DNA from: Deminuibacter soli
GTDB lineage: Bacteria; Bacteroidota; Bacteroidia; Chitinophagales; Chitinophagaceae
NCBI RefSeq assembly: GCF_003412455.1
Contig: NZ_QTJU01000003.1
Coordinates: 124,001-188,000 of the forward strand
Length of the DNA stretch: 64,000 nucleotides
Reading direction: 5' to 3'
Shown here: piece by piece, positions 26,116 to 35,938 of the stretch
Position numbering within the stretch: position 1 is the first letter of the stretch
Layout of the letters: every line of letters begins with the position of its first letter
Position numbers and translations under genes: made by a program
Notes under the pieces: generated by a model
Told to the model about the DNA's origin: nothing
The model's input: only the letters and a program-made list of their open reading frames with translations
Databases searched by the model: none

Positions 26116-26148
26116 AAGTGGTGGGCAGTCAGCTCACCACTTTTTTTG
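26116..26148 (+). terminator. Terminator before the hut region
   Basis: AAGTGGTG at 26116-26123 pairs with CACCACTT at 26135-26142, followed by five more T residues. Confidence 0.88.
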
Positions 26149-26174
26149 TGCTGCTCAGTACAACTGCCGGGGGA

Positions 26175-26196
26175 AATATATAAGCGCTTATATATT
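26175..26196. promoter_or_regulatory. Perfect 22-base palindrome, candidate MarR operator 1
   Basis: AATATATAAGC is followed directly by its complement. The palindrome ends at the first base of the -33 element of the promoter at 26196-26227. It is repeated almost exactly at 26233-26250. Confidence 0.75.
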
Positions 26197-26227
26197 TTGC
26201 AATCACACCGGAAAAGTTTTACATTTG
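26196..26227 (+). promoter_or_regulatory. marR/hut promoter, full Bacteroidota consensus
   Basis: TTTG at 26196-26199 is followed after 20 bases by TACATTTG at 26220-26227, a full match to TTTG-N19/20-TAnnTTTG. The transcript would start near 26232-26235, inside operator 2, about 22 bases before the ATG. Confidence 0.75.
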
Positions 26228-26232
26228 AAAAT

Positions 26233-26250
26233 TATATAAGCACTTATATA
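26233..26250. promoter_or_regulatory. Near-perfect palindrome, candidate MarR operator 2
   Basis: TATATAAGC is followed by ACTTATATA, an inverted repeat with one mismatch at the centre. It covers the expected transcription start and ends 5 bases before the marR ATG. Centre-to-centre distance from operator 1 is 56 bases. Confidence 0.75.
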
Positions 26251-26255
26251 TTTTT

Positions 26256-26750
26256 ATGAACTTTTACCAGTCATTGGGTTTCCTGGTTTTCGGCAGCAGG
26301 CTAAAGCGCTTGTCTGACACGTTTTTACAGGACGTAAACAAGGTATACAAGGCGCACAAGATTGCCTTTGATGCCTCGTGGTTCCCGGTTTTTTATATCC
26401 TGTCGCGCAAAAAGGAAGTATCCATCCGCGAAATAGCCGATGAGCTGGGTATTACCCATTCTGCTGCCAGCCAGGTAGTAACCGGTTTGCAGGAAAAGGG
26501 ACTGGTAAAAATGGCGGTATCCCGCAAAGATGCCCGTGCAAAAGCCATCAGTTTTACGGCCAAAGGGGAGAAGCTGCAGCAGAAAATTGAACCTGTATGG
26601 CAGGCATTGCAGCAAGCCATGGAGCAACTGGCCTGCGAAGGCAATAAAAGCAAACAGGTATTGCAGGGATTAACCGAAATGGAAACACATTTGCAGGAAC
26701 AGTCATTGTTCAGCAGGATAGAAACAGTACTGGCCAGTCAACAAGCATAA
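26256..26750 (+). CDS. MarR family regulator, probable hut repressor
   Basis: This 164-residue winged-helix protein has a dimerisation segment at both ends, and the recognition region reads VSIREIADELGITHSAASQVVTGLQEKGLVKMAVSRKDARAKAISFT (MarR pattern with Asp-Arg-like beta wing). Two palindromes flank its promoter, which is the classic arrangement for self-repression. hutH follows after 19 bases, so repressing this promoter would also control at least hutH and hutU. The ligand is unknown; urocanate or histidine would be logical. Confidence 0.88.
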   Translation: MNFYQSLGFLVFGSRLKRLSDTFLQDVNKVYKAHKIAFDASWFPVFYILSRKKEVSIREIADELGITHSAASQVVTGLQEKGLVKMAVSRKDARAKAISFTAKGEKLQQKIEPVWQALQQAMEQLACEGNKSKQVLQGLTEMETHLQEQSLFSRIETVLASQQA

Positions 26751-26769
26751 TAACGCATTCAACACATTT

Positions 26770-28260
26770 ATGAGCTATAACTATTTGCCGCTCGACCGCA
26801 AGTGGCTGCATTTTGAACAGGTGAAACACCTGCTCGATTTTGACCAGCAGGTATCCATCACCTTCGATGCGCACGAACGCATATTGCAGTGCCGTGCTTA
26901 TCTTGATCAGAAGATGCAGGTATCGGATGCATTGTATTACGGTATCAATACCGGCTTCGGTTTTTTGCAGAATGTACAGATAGGGCACGACCAGATTGAA
27001 CAGCTGCAATACAACCTCATCCAGTCGCATGCATGTGGTTTGGGTGAAGAAGTGCCGCGGGATATTGTAAAGCTGATGCTGATGCTGAAAATAAAATCGC
27101 TCAGTTACGGACACAGCGGTGTGCAGATAGAAACGGTGAAACGCCTGATGAATATGTACAACAGCGATGTGTTGCCGGTGATTTACACACAGGGATCGCT
27201 GGGGGCTTCGGGTGATTTATCGCCGTTAAGCCATTTGAGCCTGCCTCTGATAGGCATGGGCGAAGTATACTTTAAAGGCGTGAAAATGCCGGCCAGGCAA
27301 GCCATGGATGAATTGGGCTGGCAACCCATTGCCTTACAAAGCAAGGAAGGGCTGGCACTGATTAACGGCACCCAGTTTATGAGTGCCTATGGTATGTACT
27401 GTTTAAAGAAAAGCGAACAGCTGCTGAAAATGGCCGACCTGATTGCTGCGGTATCCTATGATGCATTTGATTGCGTAAGCGATCCCCTGCATCCGCTGGT
27501 GCATGCCATCCGTGCGCACAAAGGACAGGTGCATACGGCCGCCGCCATGCTCGCACACCTCAAAGGCAGTGAAATAGGGGCACGCCGCAAACAGCAGGTG
27601 CAGGATCCTTATTCCTTCCGCTGTATTCCGCAGGTGCATGGTGCTACCAAAGACAGCTTTGCACATGTGCTGGATGTATTTATGACCGAGATCAACGCTG
27701 TAACCGATAACCCGAATGTATTCCCCGATGAAGACCTGATTATCGGTGGCGGCAACTTTCATGGCCAGCCCCTGGCACTGAACCTCGACTTCCTCGGCAT
27801 TGCCATGAGTGAAATAGCCAATATCAGTGAGCGCCGCATTTACCAGCTCATCAGCGGGCAGCGTGATTTACCGTTATTCCTGGTAAAGAACCCCGGTTTG
27901 CACAGCGGCTTCATGATTCCCCAATATACCGCGGCCGGTATTGTAAGCGAAAACAAACAGCTGAGCACACCTGCATCGGTAGACAGTATTTCTTCTTCCA
28001 ACAACCAGGAAGACCATGTAAGCATGGGCGCCAATGCAGCCACCAAATGTTTGCGCATTGTAAACAACGTAGAAAAAGTGCTGGCCATTGAACTCATGAG
28101 CGCCGCACAGGCACTGGATTTCAGGAGACCGCTGAAGAGTTCCCCCGTAGTAGAGAAACTGGTAGGCGAATTCAGGAAAGAAGTAAGCTTTAATGAAGAA
28201 GACCGCGTACTGCACAATGATATGGTACAAGCCATCCGCTTTGTACAGCAATACCAATAA
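26770..28260 (+). CDS. hutH: Histidine ammonia-lyase
   Basis: HutH removes ammonia from L-histidine to give urocanate, the first step of histidine breakdown. The 496-residue protein has the MIO-forming Ala-Ser-Gly triad in GSLGASGDLSPLSHLSLPL (146-148), the active-site Tyr region YYGINTGFGFL (56-66) and the conserved QDPYSFRCIPQVHGA and EINAVTDNPNVF segments. The length fits the HAL/PAL family. Alternative PAL or TAL specificity is unlikely because hutU, hutI and hutG follow. Confidence 0.96.
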   Translation: MSYNYLPLDRKWLHFEQVKHLLDFDQQVSITFDAHERILQCRAYLDQKMQVSDALYYGINTGFGFLQNVQIGHDQIEQLQYNLIQSHACGLGEEVPRDIVKLMLMLKIKSLSYGHSGVQIETVKRLMNMYNSDVLPVIYTQGSLGASGDLSPLSHLSLPLIGMGEVYFKGVKMPARQAMDELGWQPIALQSKEGLALINGTQFMSAYGMYCLKKSEQLLKMADLIAAVSYDAFDCVSDPLHPLVHAIRAHKGQVHTAAAMLAHLKGSEIGARRKQQVQDPYSFRCIPQVHGATKDSFAHVLDVFMTEINAVTDNPNVFPDEDLIIGGGNFHGQPLALNLDFLGIAMSEIANISERRIYQLISGQRDLPLFLVKNPGLHSGFMIPQYTAAGIVSENKQLSTPASVDSISSSNNQEDHVSMGANAATKCLRIVNNVEKVLAIELMSAAQALDFRRPLKSSPVVEKLVGEFRKEVSFNEEDRVLHNDMVQAIRFVQQYQ

Positions 28261-28303
28261 CCATTCACCGTACCTTGTTTAACAACAACAAAACCTTCTG
28301 TAT

Positions 28304-29974
28304 ATGTCATCCCGTTACGATGCAGTAAAATACAAAACACCCACCGGCAACCAGCTGCAATGCAAAGGCTGGATACAGGAAGCAGCCTTACGCATGCTAC
28401 TTAATAACCTTGACCCTGCGGTTGCTGAAAAGCCTGATGAACTGATTGTATATGGCGGCAGGGGTAAGGCTGCACGTAATTTTGATGCACTTGATAAAAT
28501 TATTGCTGCGCTGAAAGTGCTTGAAAACAACGAAACCCTGCTTATTCAAAGCGGCAAACCGGTAGGTATATTAACCACGCATGAAGATGCGCCACGCGTA
28601 TTGTTGTCTAACTCGCAGCTGGTACCGCATTGGGCCAACTGGCAGCATTTTGATGAGCTGGAGAAAAAGGGTTTGATGATGTACGGCCAGATGACCGCAG
28701 GCAGCTGGATATACATCGGCTCGCAGGGTATTGTGCAGGGCACATACGAAACCTTTGCTGCAGTTGCCAACAAACATTTTAACGGTTCGCTGAAAGGTAC
28801 CCTGAGTGTAACGGCAGGCCTTGGTGGCATGGGTGGCGCGCAGCCACTGGCCATTACTATGAACCAGGGTGTAGCCCTGTGTGCGGAAGTGGAATCATGG
28901 CGTATTGACAAACGGCTTGAAACACGGTACCTCGATATTCGTTATAACAATATTGATGCAGCCATTGACCATGCACTGCAGGCCAAACAGCAGGGTGAAG
29001 CGCTGAGCATTGGTGTGGAATGTAACGCGGTGCACCTGTTGCAGCGTTTGCTTGAACGGGATATTATTCCGGATGTGCTGACCGACCAGACCTCTGCACA
29101 CGACCCGCTGATCGGTTATATACCACATACGCTGGACAATGCGGCCGCCAATGCATTGCGCAGTGAAAACCCTGATCAATACCTGCAGCTGGCGTACGAC
29201 AGCATGACCATGCATGTTCAACTGATGCTGCAATTGCAGGCAAAAGGTGCTGTTACCTTCGATTATGGTAACAACCTGCGGGCACGCGCCAAAGAGCATG
29301 GGCTACAGAACGCATTTGATTTCCCAGGTTTTGTGCCGGCTTACATACGACCCTTGTTCTGCGAAGGCAAAGGCCCTTTCCGCTGGGCGGCATTGAGCGG
29401 TGACCCGGCTGATATTGCCGTTACAGATGAAGTGATCGCTGCCCTGTTTCCTGAAAACGAAAGCCTGCAACGCTGGCTGAAGCTTGCTAAAGAACGTATC
29501 GCATTCCAGGGATTGCCGGCGCGTATTTGCTGGCTGGGACAGGGTGAGCGGGAAAAAGCAGGCCAGGCATTTAATGAGCTGGTGCGTACCGGCAAAGTAA
29601 AAGCACCCATCGTGATAGGTCGTGATCACCTGGATACGGGCTCTGTTGCATCACCCAACAGGGAAACCGAAGCCATGGCCGATGGCAGTGATGCTGTGGC
29701 AGACTGGCCGCTGTTGAATGCACTGGTAAACACGGCTGGCGGTGCAAGTTGGGTAAGTCTGCACCATGGTGGCGGTGTGGGCATGGGATACAGTATACAT
29801 GCAGGTATGGTGATTGTTGCCGACGGAACGGATGCAGCTGCGCAACGCCTGTCGCGCGTACTGCGCAACGATCCCGGCACAGGTGTTATACGCCATGCAG
29901 ATGCGGGTTATGCAACAGCGAAGCAAACAGCCCTTGCCGCAAACCTTGCTATTGATGAACGGTTAAAGGGTTAG
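28304..29974 (+). CDS. hutU: Urocanate hydratase
   Basis: HutU hydrates urocanate to 4-imidazolone-5-propionate using tightly bound NAD. The 556-residue protein carries the family's opening [15 protein letters not shown], the NAD-binding region [20 protein letters not shown], the segment [18 protein letters not shown] and the C-terminal [22 protein letters not shown]. It starts 43 bases after hutH and is the third gene of the MarR-controlled run. Confidence 0.97.
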   Translation: MSSRYDAVKYKTPTGNQLQCKGWIQEAALRMLLNNLDPAVAEKPDELIVYGGRGKAARNFDALDKIIAALKVLENNETLLIQSGKPVGILTTHEDAPRVLLSNSQLVPHWANWQHFDELEKKGLMMYGQMTAGSWIYIGSQGIVQGTYETFAAVANKHFNGSLKGTLSVTAGLGGMGGAQPLAITMNQGVALCAEVESWRIDKRLETRYLDIRYNNIDAAIDHALQAKQQGEALSIGVECNAVHLLQRLLERDIIPDVLTDQTSAHDPLIGYIPHTLDNAAANALRSENPDQYLQLAYDSMTMHVQLMLQLQAKGAVTFDYGNNLRARAKEHGLQNAFDFPGFVPAYIRPLFCEGKGPFRWAALSGDPADIAVTDEVIAALFPENESLQRWLKLAKERIAFQGLPARICWLGQGEREKAGQAFNELVRTGKVKAPIVIGRDHLDTGSVASPNRETEAMADGSDAVADWPLLNALVNTAGGASWVSLHHGGGVGMGYSIHAGMVIVADGTDAAAQRLSRVLRNDPGTGVIRHADAGYATAKQTALAANLAIDERLKG

Positions 29975-30019
29975 TGCAAATCCTACCCCTGTTTATGTAT
30001 CTTTAGTTGAAACTATTAT

Positions 30020-30310
30020 ATGCCGCAATTTTTAATACTCGCAGAAGATTTTAAAGACGCCAATGCGTTGCAACGCCGCCTCGATATACGCCCCAAACAC
30101 CTTGACCGCATGCGGGTGGAGAAAGAAAAAGGCACATTTATCATTGGAGGTGCCCAGCTGAATGAAGAAGGGAATATGTTTGGCTCTATGCTCATTATTG
30201 AACTGGCCGATGAAGAAGCTGCCCAGGATTGGATACAGGATGATCCCTATGTAACCGGCCAGGTATGGGAGCATATCAGCATTACGCCCTTTAGAGTGGC
30301 AGCGGTGTGA
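30020..30310 (+). CDS. YciI family protein
   Basis: This 96-residue protein has a dimeric alpha/beta-barrel fold of the YciI type (FLILAEDFKDANALQRRL, HLDRMRVEKEKGTFIIGGAQLNEEGNMFGSMLII, DPYVTGQVWEHISITPFRV). YciI-like proteins often act on, or bind, small metabolites and are frequent next to catabolic genes, but the reaction is unknown. It starts 45 bases after hutU on the same strand. It might clear a reactive imidazolone derivative; that is speculation. Confidence 0.85.
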   Translation: MPQFLILAEDFKDANALQRRLDIRPKHLDRMRVEKEKGTFIIGGAQLNEEGNMFGSMLIIELADEEAAQDWIQDDPYVTGQVWEHISITPFRVAAV

Positions 30311-30364
30311 GAAGGCGGAGCCTGCTCCCAGCAAGCTAACAACCGCTAAAAGCTATTCGCTTGG

Positions 30365-32590
30365 TTAAAAGTTCAGCCCCAGGTTTACATATGGAAGCAC
30401 GCGTTTGCTCTGGTCAGAATACATCATGCTTATTTCCAGCGGACCAAGAATAAAATTATAGCCGGCAGATAGGGCATACCCCGTCAAAAAGCCTGCTGCA
30501 CGCAGCTTCTGGTTATCATTGATGAAATCGTGGTACAATGCATTAGACCTTGCTGTAAGATAAAAATTACTGTACATCTCGTACCGTAACCCTACCAATG
30601 CCGATACCAGGCTCGATGTGCGGAAGGCACCTGTATAAAAACCTGCAAACGTAACCTGGTTACGGAAATTACCATTTAAACCACCTACCAGGTAATCGTT
30701 TAAAATACCCTGGCCGCCTTTGCTGTTGGCTGCTCCCTGTGCCTGCGTTATCAGCGTAAGCTTGTTTGCCAGCGGCGTATAACTCACCACGTTCACCTGT
30801 GCATGCCCAAAGGGCCCGAAACGGAAGCCCAGCGAATCTGTGTTATAAACCGGGCTACCCTGGGTAAAAAACTTCAGGTTATTGGCCTGGTTGTATATAA
30901 CGCCTGCCTCCACATCGATCTGTAAACCACGTTTCGGGAAAATACCGTTTGAAAGTGTGTTGTACTTAAGAAAATAGTAAGAATTGAGGAAACTATTATC
31001 ACCATTGAGTTCCAGGTGCGAAGGAATATCGGGTTTGTAGTGAAAATATTCAAAGCGGGTGCCGATGCCTGTCATCAGGCTCAGGCTTGGCGCAATACGT
31101 ACATTCCAGTCGGCAAAGAAATAACGCCGCTTATACAAACCATCTTTCTTAAAATGATCGTACGTGCTGTAGCCAAATTCTTCGGCCTGTACAGCCATTG
31201 CAGATGAAAAGTGTTTGTACTTGCCAAAGTATTGAATATGCTCGCCTCTTATGCGCAGGTTATCGCCCAGGTTAAGCGTAACCAGGCTGCGTGAATAAGG
31301 GGTAAAAAAGTTACGCGTGGTAAAATTGGTGATAAGGCTGAAGCCTGCAAATGAGTTATAAAAAATACCGAGCTTGGCAAATGTGAACGGGTTTTCCGTT
31401 ACGTCAAACACAATGCGCACCGTACCATCGGGCAAGGGTTCGAGTGTATAGGTGATCTTTTTAAAATAGCGCGTGCCAAAAGCCAGGCGTATCTGTGTAG
31501 AAAGCTGTTTGGGCGTATACCAGCGGTTGTTTTCAAACTGCAGGCGGTGCAGGAAAAAAGAAGGCTCAATCTTTTTTAAACCATTGATGGTATACTGGGT
31601 AACCTTTACCGAATCAATATCAGGCAGCTGTGCTGGCTTTGATTTTGGTTCACCATAAATGGCATTCAGCGAATCTGCGAGATGTTTAAACACTGGGTAC
31701 AGCTCACGGCCTTTGTGCAGGCCTTCTTCAATAATTTCATTGGCATTGCCGAAACTGCCCATGCTGTAATTCTCCAGGTCGGTATGTATGTACAGGTCGC
31801 AGAGTTTTTTCTCCTGTCTTGCGTCTTCATCTTCCCTGAAAAACGCGATCTGCAATAATATCTGGAAAACGTTGTTGATTTTTTCCTTGGCCAGTAAACC
31901 GCCCGATACACTGCTGCCGATAACATAATCAGCACCCATTTTGCGCGCATCACGCACCGGGAAATTCCGCACAATACCACCATCTACCAGCTTCTTGCCA
32001 TTGTAATCAACAGCAGTAAATACCGAAGGGATCGACATGCTTGAACGTACTGCAGCAGAAATATCGCCCTGGTCAAGCACCACTGCTTCACCATTGCTTA
32101 CATCGGTAGCAATGCATTTAAACGGCCTGGGAAAATCATTGAAGTTTTTGATTTTATATACCGGGAAAAACAGTTCGCTGAATTTAAGCCATAACTCTTC
32201 AGATTCCAGCAGGCCGCTGGGAAAACGGAAGCCATGATTTACCCAGGGCAGTTCAATGGCATAACGGTCGTATTCGGCCTTTTCATCCATGCCCAATGAA
32301 CGGAGGGATGCTGCATTGCTTAAGAGGATATCCCAGTTTACAGAGCGTGCAATTTTCTCAATACTGTCTGCCGAATAACCTGCTGCATACAATGCACCCA
32401 TAATGCTGCCCATACTGGTGCCGGTAACATAATCTATACGCAGTCCCGCAGAATCGATGGCTTTTAAAATACCAATATGCGCCAGGCCCTTTGCACCGCC
32501 TCCACTTAAGGTTAATCCGAGTTTAGGGCGTTGCGCAAAAACAGCTGTGCTTAAACAAAGAAGAAATAAAATACTGGTGTGTATTTTCAT
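30365..32590 (-). CDS. Patatin-like phospholipase with predicted outer-membrane barrel
   Basis: This 741-residue protein has a signal peptide (LFLLCLSTAVFAQ). The patatin domain (about 22-310) has an oxyanion hole GGGAKGLAH, nucleophile Ser59 in GTSMG and Asp203 in VDGGIVRNFP, so the catalytic dyad is intact. A POTRA-like segment follows (about 340-395) and then a BamA/FhaC-like 16-strand barrel ending in Phe. This is the PlpD-type layout (type Vd secretion) or an outer-membrane lipase. It lies opposite to, and inside, the histidine-utilisation cluster. Its promoter region faces hutI. Confidence 0.9.
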   Translation of the reverse strand: MKIHTSILFLLCLSTAVFAQRPKLGLTLSGGGAKGLAHIGILKAIDSAGLRIDYVTGTSMGSIMGALYAAGYSADSIEKIARSVNWDILLSNAASLRSLGMDEKAEYDRYAIELPWVNHGFRFPSGLLESEELWLKFSELFFPVYKIKNFNDFPRPFKCIATDVSNGEAVVLDQGDISAAVRSSMSIPSVFTAVDYNGKKLVDGGIVRNFPVRDARKMGADYVIGSSVSGGLLAKEKINNVFQILLQIAFFREDEDARQEKKLCDLYIHTDLENYSMGSFGNANEIIEEGLHKGRELYPVFKHLADSLNAIYGEPKSKPAQLPDIDSVKVTQYTINGLKKIEPSFFLHRLQFENNRWYTPKQLSTQIRLAFGTRYFKKITYTLEPLPDGTVRIVFDVTENPFTFAKLGIFYNSFAGFSLITNFTTRNFFTPYSRSLVTLNLGDNLRIRGEHIQYFGKYKHFSSAMAVQAEEFGYSTYDHFKKDGLYKRRYFFADWNVRIAPSLSLMTGIGTRFEYFHYKPDIPSHLELNGDNSFLNSYYFLKYNTLSNGIFPKRGLQIDVEAGVIYNQANNLKFFTQGSPVYNTDSLGFRFGPFGHAQVNVVSYTPLANKLTLITQAQGAANSKGGQGILNDYLVGGLNGNFRNQVTFAGFYTGAFRTSSLVSALVGLRYEMYSNFYLTARSNALYHDFINDNQKLRAAGFLTGYALSAGYNFILGPLEISMMYSDQSKRVLPYVNLGLNF

Positions 32591-32663
32591 GTTGATACCT
32601 GCTGATCAGCTAAATTAACGGGAAAAAATGGGATGAAGCTTAAATGCTTTGTAATATTGTTGC

Positions 32664-33899
32664 ATGAGTACCATCTCTCTCATCAATATTGGTTTTTTAG
32701 TAAATGCCGGTCATGACCAGGAAGTGCGGCGTGGTGCAGCAATGGCGCAACTGCCGGTATTAGAGCAGGCATATCTTGAGATAAAAGACGACCGCATTGT
32801 TGACTGGGGTTTGATGAAAGACTATACCATTCCCGAATACCATACGGTAGCAGATGCAGCAGGCGGTGCTGTATTGCCGGGCTGGTGCGACAGCCATACG
32901 CACCTGGTATTTGCAGCGAGCAGGGAAGGGGAGTTTATAGATAAACTGAAAGGACTAAGTTATGAAGCCATAGCCGCCAAGGGCGGCGGCATCCTGAACT
33001 CTGCACGCAAGCTCAACGCAACAGATGAAAACACGTTGTACGAACTGGCGAAGCACAGACTGGAAAGCCTGATGCAGCTGGGCACTACAGCCATCGAAAT
33101 AAAAAGCGGGTATGGACTTACCCTTGAAGGGGAACTGAAAATGCTGCGTGTAATACAGCGGCTGAAGCAAAGCATGCCCATACCCGTTAAAGCTACTTTT
33201 CTTGGAGCACATGCATTTCCCGAAGCGTATAAAAACAATCCCGGGGGTTATATCCGTTTAATTACTGAGGAAATGCTGCCGGCGATTGCTGCTGAAAACC
33301 TGGCAGATTATATTGACGTGTTTTGCGAACAGGGTTTCTTTAATACTGTGCAAACAGCCGAAGTGTGCAATGCCGGTGCAAAGTATGGACTTAAAGCCAA
33401 GATACACGCGAACCAGCTGCATGTATCAGGCGGTGTGGAAACAGGTGTTGCATTGGGTGCGGTATCAGTTGATCACCTGGAAAGCATGGATCATCAGGCA
33501 ATTCAAACACTCGCCGCTTCCAATACCATCGGTACATTGTTGCCCACCGCAGCGTTCTTTTTACGCATGCCTTTTCAACCTGCGCGGCAATTGATCGATG
33601 CAGGCTGTGCTGTTGCGCTGGCGTCTGATTTCAACCCGGGATCTAGTCCCAGCGGCAACATGAACCTGGTGGTGTCAATGGCCTGCATCGGCATGAAAAT
33701 GCTGCCCGAAGAAGCCATTAATGCAGCCACCATCAACGGTGCCCATGCCATGGGACTGGGTTATGAAACAGGCAGCATCGCGCGGTTCAATAAAGCCAAT
33801 CTCATACTTACACAACCTGTTCCTTCCATTGCTTACCTGCCGTATGCCTTTGGTACCAACCTGGTTAAAAAAGTAATGGTAAACGGAAACTGGATCTGA
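32664..33899 (+). CDS. hutI: Imidazolonepropionase
   Basis: HutI opens the imidazolone ring to give N-formimino-L-glutamate. The 411-residue amidohydrolase has the metal-binding motif DSHTHLVFA (about residue 78), the substrate segment EIKSGYGL, the His-rich KIHANQLHVSGGVE, the DHLE motif and SDFNPGSSPSGNM with the catalytic Asp. It is on the plus strand after the opposed patatin gene, so it needs its own promoter or read-through. Its stop codon overlaps the next ATG by one base. Confidence 0.96.
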   Translation: MSTISLINIGFLVNAGHDQEVRRGAAMAQLPVLEQAYLEIKDDRIVDWGLMKDYTIPEYHTVADAAGGAVLPGWCDSHTHLVFAASREGEFIDKLKGLSYEAIAAKGGGILNSARKLNATDENTLYELAKHRLESLMQLGTTAIEIKSGYGLTLEGELKMLRVIQRLKQSMPIPVKATFLGAHAFPEAYKNNPGGYIRLITEEMLPAIAAENLADYIDVFCEQGFFNTVQTAEVCNAGAKYGLKAKIHANQLHVSGGVETGVALGAVSVDHLESMDHQAIQTLAASNTIGTLLPTAAFFLRMPFQPARQLIDAGCAVALASDFNPGSSPSGNMNLVVSMACIGMKMLPEEAINAATINGAHAMGLGYETGSIARFNKANLILTQPVPSIAYLPYAFGTNLVKKVMVNGNWI

Positions 33900-35920
33900 T
33901 GGTTAAAAAAAGAAAAACACTGCCCCTGCAATTACCTGCCGCTATACTGCAGGCCGATTTAAATATCAAAGACCGTGATGGTTGTTTGCAATACCTGGTG
34001 CAGGTGTTTAACTGCATTCGCCCGCGCCGCACTGCGCATGCAACGCAGGCAGACAGTAACCTGCAGCAACTTACCGCGCAGATGCTGGAACAGCCGCAGT
34101 TGCTGAAGAACCTGCGTGTGGCGGTAACGGCACAGCTCGTTAATACCAACCTGGTGCCTGCATTTACAGAAAGCGGCTTGCTGCTTTCGCGCGGGTTTGT
34201 ACAGGAATGCCTTACCCGCCTCAACCATGCCATATTGCCGGCCCTGCAAAACGAATCTGGCTTCTTGTACACCATTAACCGCATCTTTTACCAGGCGAAA
34301 GATTATATATGGGTACAGGCCATTCAACGGGCGCACTGGAAAGCATTTTTTGAAGCGCTTGACCTGTCGGTCAGCTCGCAAAACAGGGAGCTGCGCAAAC
34401 AATTGCTGCAGTCGCTGGTGATACTGTCACACAAGGTGGCGCATTTTGGACTGGAACCTGAAATTGGCCGTTATCTCAGCAATGAAACACCGGAAGCCAA
34501 CCCGTTTGTACAGCAAAACCGCTATCTCAGCAGCATACAGCAACAACTGGCCGGGCAGCAGGAAGCAGGCGGGCTGCAGGATGTGGCCCTCTTATACAAC
34601 CTGCTGGAAGACTGCCTGGCCTGCCTTGCAGGCATCCGCGAAACACAATCGGAGCAGGGCACCAGCCTGTCGCTCTCGTATACCATGCTGGTAATGGAAA
34701 GTGCCCTGATGCGTATGCGTATACTGCTCGATGCGCTGGACAACAACCATCGCTTTAACACCGATAACCTGGTAGATTTTTTCAGAACACTGGTGCAGTA
34801 CGAGAAACAAAAGAACAGCATCCGCGGCCTGTTTTCCCAAAGCTTTGCTGCCATTGCCTACCAGGTAGCAGAGCACAAGGGCAGCAAGGGCGACAAATAC
34901 ATTACCACTACCAGCGCCGAATATTTCAAAATGATCGCCAGCGCCATGTGGGGCGGGTTTATCATCAGTTTTATCGCCGTCTTCAAATCATTGCTGGGCA
35001 AGCTGCCCATTGCACCTTTCTGGCAGGGCCTGGTGTACAGCATGAATTACAGCGCCGGCTTTTTACTGATAGAAGAAACCCACAGCACACTGGCAACCAA
35101 ACAGCCTGCATTCACCGCCAGCGCAGTGGCAGGCTCGCTCGATACACGTAAAAACGAGCAGCCCAACCTGTACAACCTGGCTATTACCGTTGCCAGGGTT
35201 ACGCGCAGCCAGTTCGCCAGCTTTGTGGGCAACCTGCTGGTGGTGTTCCCGTTTACCTATTGCCTGGCCTGGTTATATCAACTTGCCTTTAAACACAAAC
35301 TGGCCGAAGGGGAAGCTGCCATGCACCTGCTGCGCGATCAGCATCCCTGGCAAAGCTTTGCCTTGCTGTATGCCTGCAATACAGGCGTGTTCCTGTTCCT
35401 GAGCGGGTTGATAGCAGGGTTTGTGCAGAACAAAATACAATACGGCCGCGTAGCGGAACGATTGCGCCAGCACCCGGTGCTTAAAGAAAAAATGCAACCA
35501 CGGCGTTTGCAGCAACTGGCCCATTATGTAGAAACACATGCCGGCGGCATAGCCGGTAACATAGCCCTGGGGTTGTTCCTGGGCATGAGCACCGTGGTAG
35601 TGAAAATCTTCGGGATTCCCTTCGATATCCGTCATATCACCATCTCTGCCGGTAATACAGCCATCGGCGTATATGGCATTGGCTTCCACAACATGCGCTG
35701 GCAATACCTGTGTGAAGTACTTGCAGGGGTGGCAGGCATTGGATTCTTGAATTTTTTAGTTAGCTTTTCATTGGCGTTTATTGTTGCAGTGAAATCAAGG
35801 GGCATTTTGCTGCGCGATTACCCGGAGTTTCTCCGCATCCTGTTCCGCTACTGGCGTAAATACCCGCTGGATTTTATCAGGCCCAGGCGGGTAGAATATC
35901 GGGCAGGGAACAAGGAATAA
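33899..35920 (+). CDS. Membrane protein of the site-specific-recombinase (Gcr) family
   Basis: This 673-residue protein matches the family named site-specific recombinase in databases (PF10136), recalled from text such as EYFKMIASAMWGGFIISF, LLIEETHSTLATKQPAF and GITISAGN-like ITISAGNTAIGVYGIGFHNMRW. It has a helical cytoplasmic N-terminal half (about 1-345) and about six membrane segments in the C-terminal half. None of the tyrosine or serine recombinase active-site residues is visible, so the recombinase label should not be trusted. The ATG overlaps the hutI stop by one base, which suggests coupled translation, and hutG follows. Confidence 0.8.
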   Translation: MVKKRKTLPLQLPAAILQADLNIKDRDGCLQYLVQVFNCIRPRRTAHATQADSNLQQLTAQMLEQPQLLKNLRVAVTAQLVNTNLVPAFTESGLLLSRGFVQECLTRLNHAILPALQNESGFLYTINRIFYQAKDYIWVQAIQRAHWKAFFEALDLSVSSQNRELRKQLLQSLVILSHKVAHFGLEPEIGRYLSNETPEANPFVQQNRYLSSIQQQLAGQQEAGGLQDVALLYNLLEDCLACLAGIRETQSEQGTSLSLSYTMLVMESALMRMRILLDALDNNHRFNTDNLVDFFRTLVQYEKQKNSIRGLFSQSFAAIAYQVAEHKGSKGDKYITTTSAEYFKMIASAMWGGFIISFIAVFKSLLGKLPIAPFWQGLVYSMNYSAGFLLIEETHSTLATKQPAFTASAVAGSLDTRKNEQPNLYNLAITVARVTRSQFASFVGNLLVVFPFTYCLAWLYQLAFKHKLAEGEAAMHLLRDQHPWQSFALLYACNTGVFLFLSGLIAGFVQNKIQYGRVAERLRQHPVLKEKMQPRRLQQLAHYVETHAGGIAGNIALGLFLGMSTVVVKIFGIPFDIRHITISAGNTAIGVYGIGFHNMRWQYLCEVLAGVAGIGFLNFLVSFSLAFIVAVKSRGILLRDYPEFLRILFRYWRKYPLDFIRPRRVEYRAGNKE

Positions 35921-35938
35921 CGAATAAATTTGTTTGCC

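Noticed and set aside
33899-35920. Site-specific recombinase as a mobile-element signature
   Set aside because: The family name is historical; no recombinase catalytic residues, att sites or other mobile genes were found nearby.
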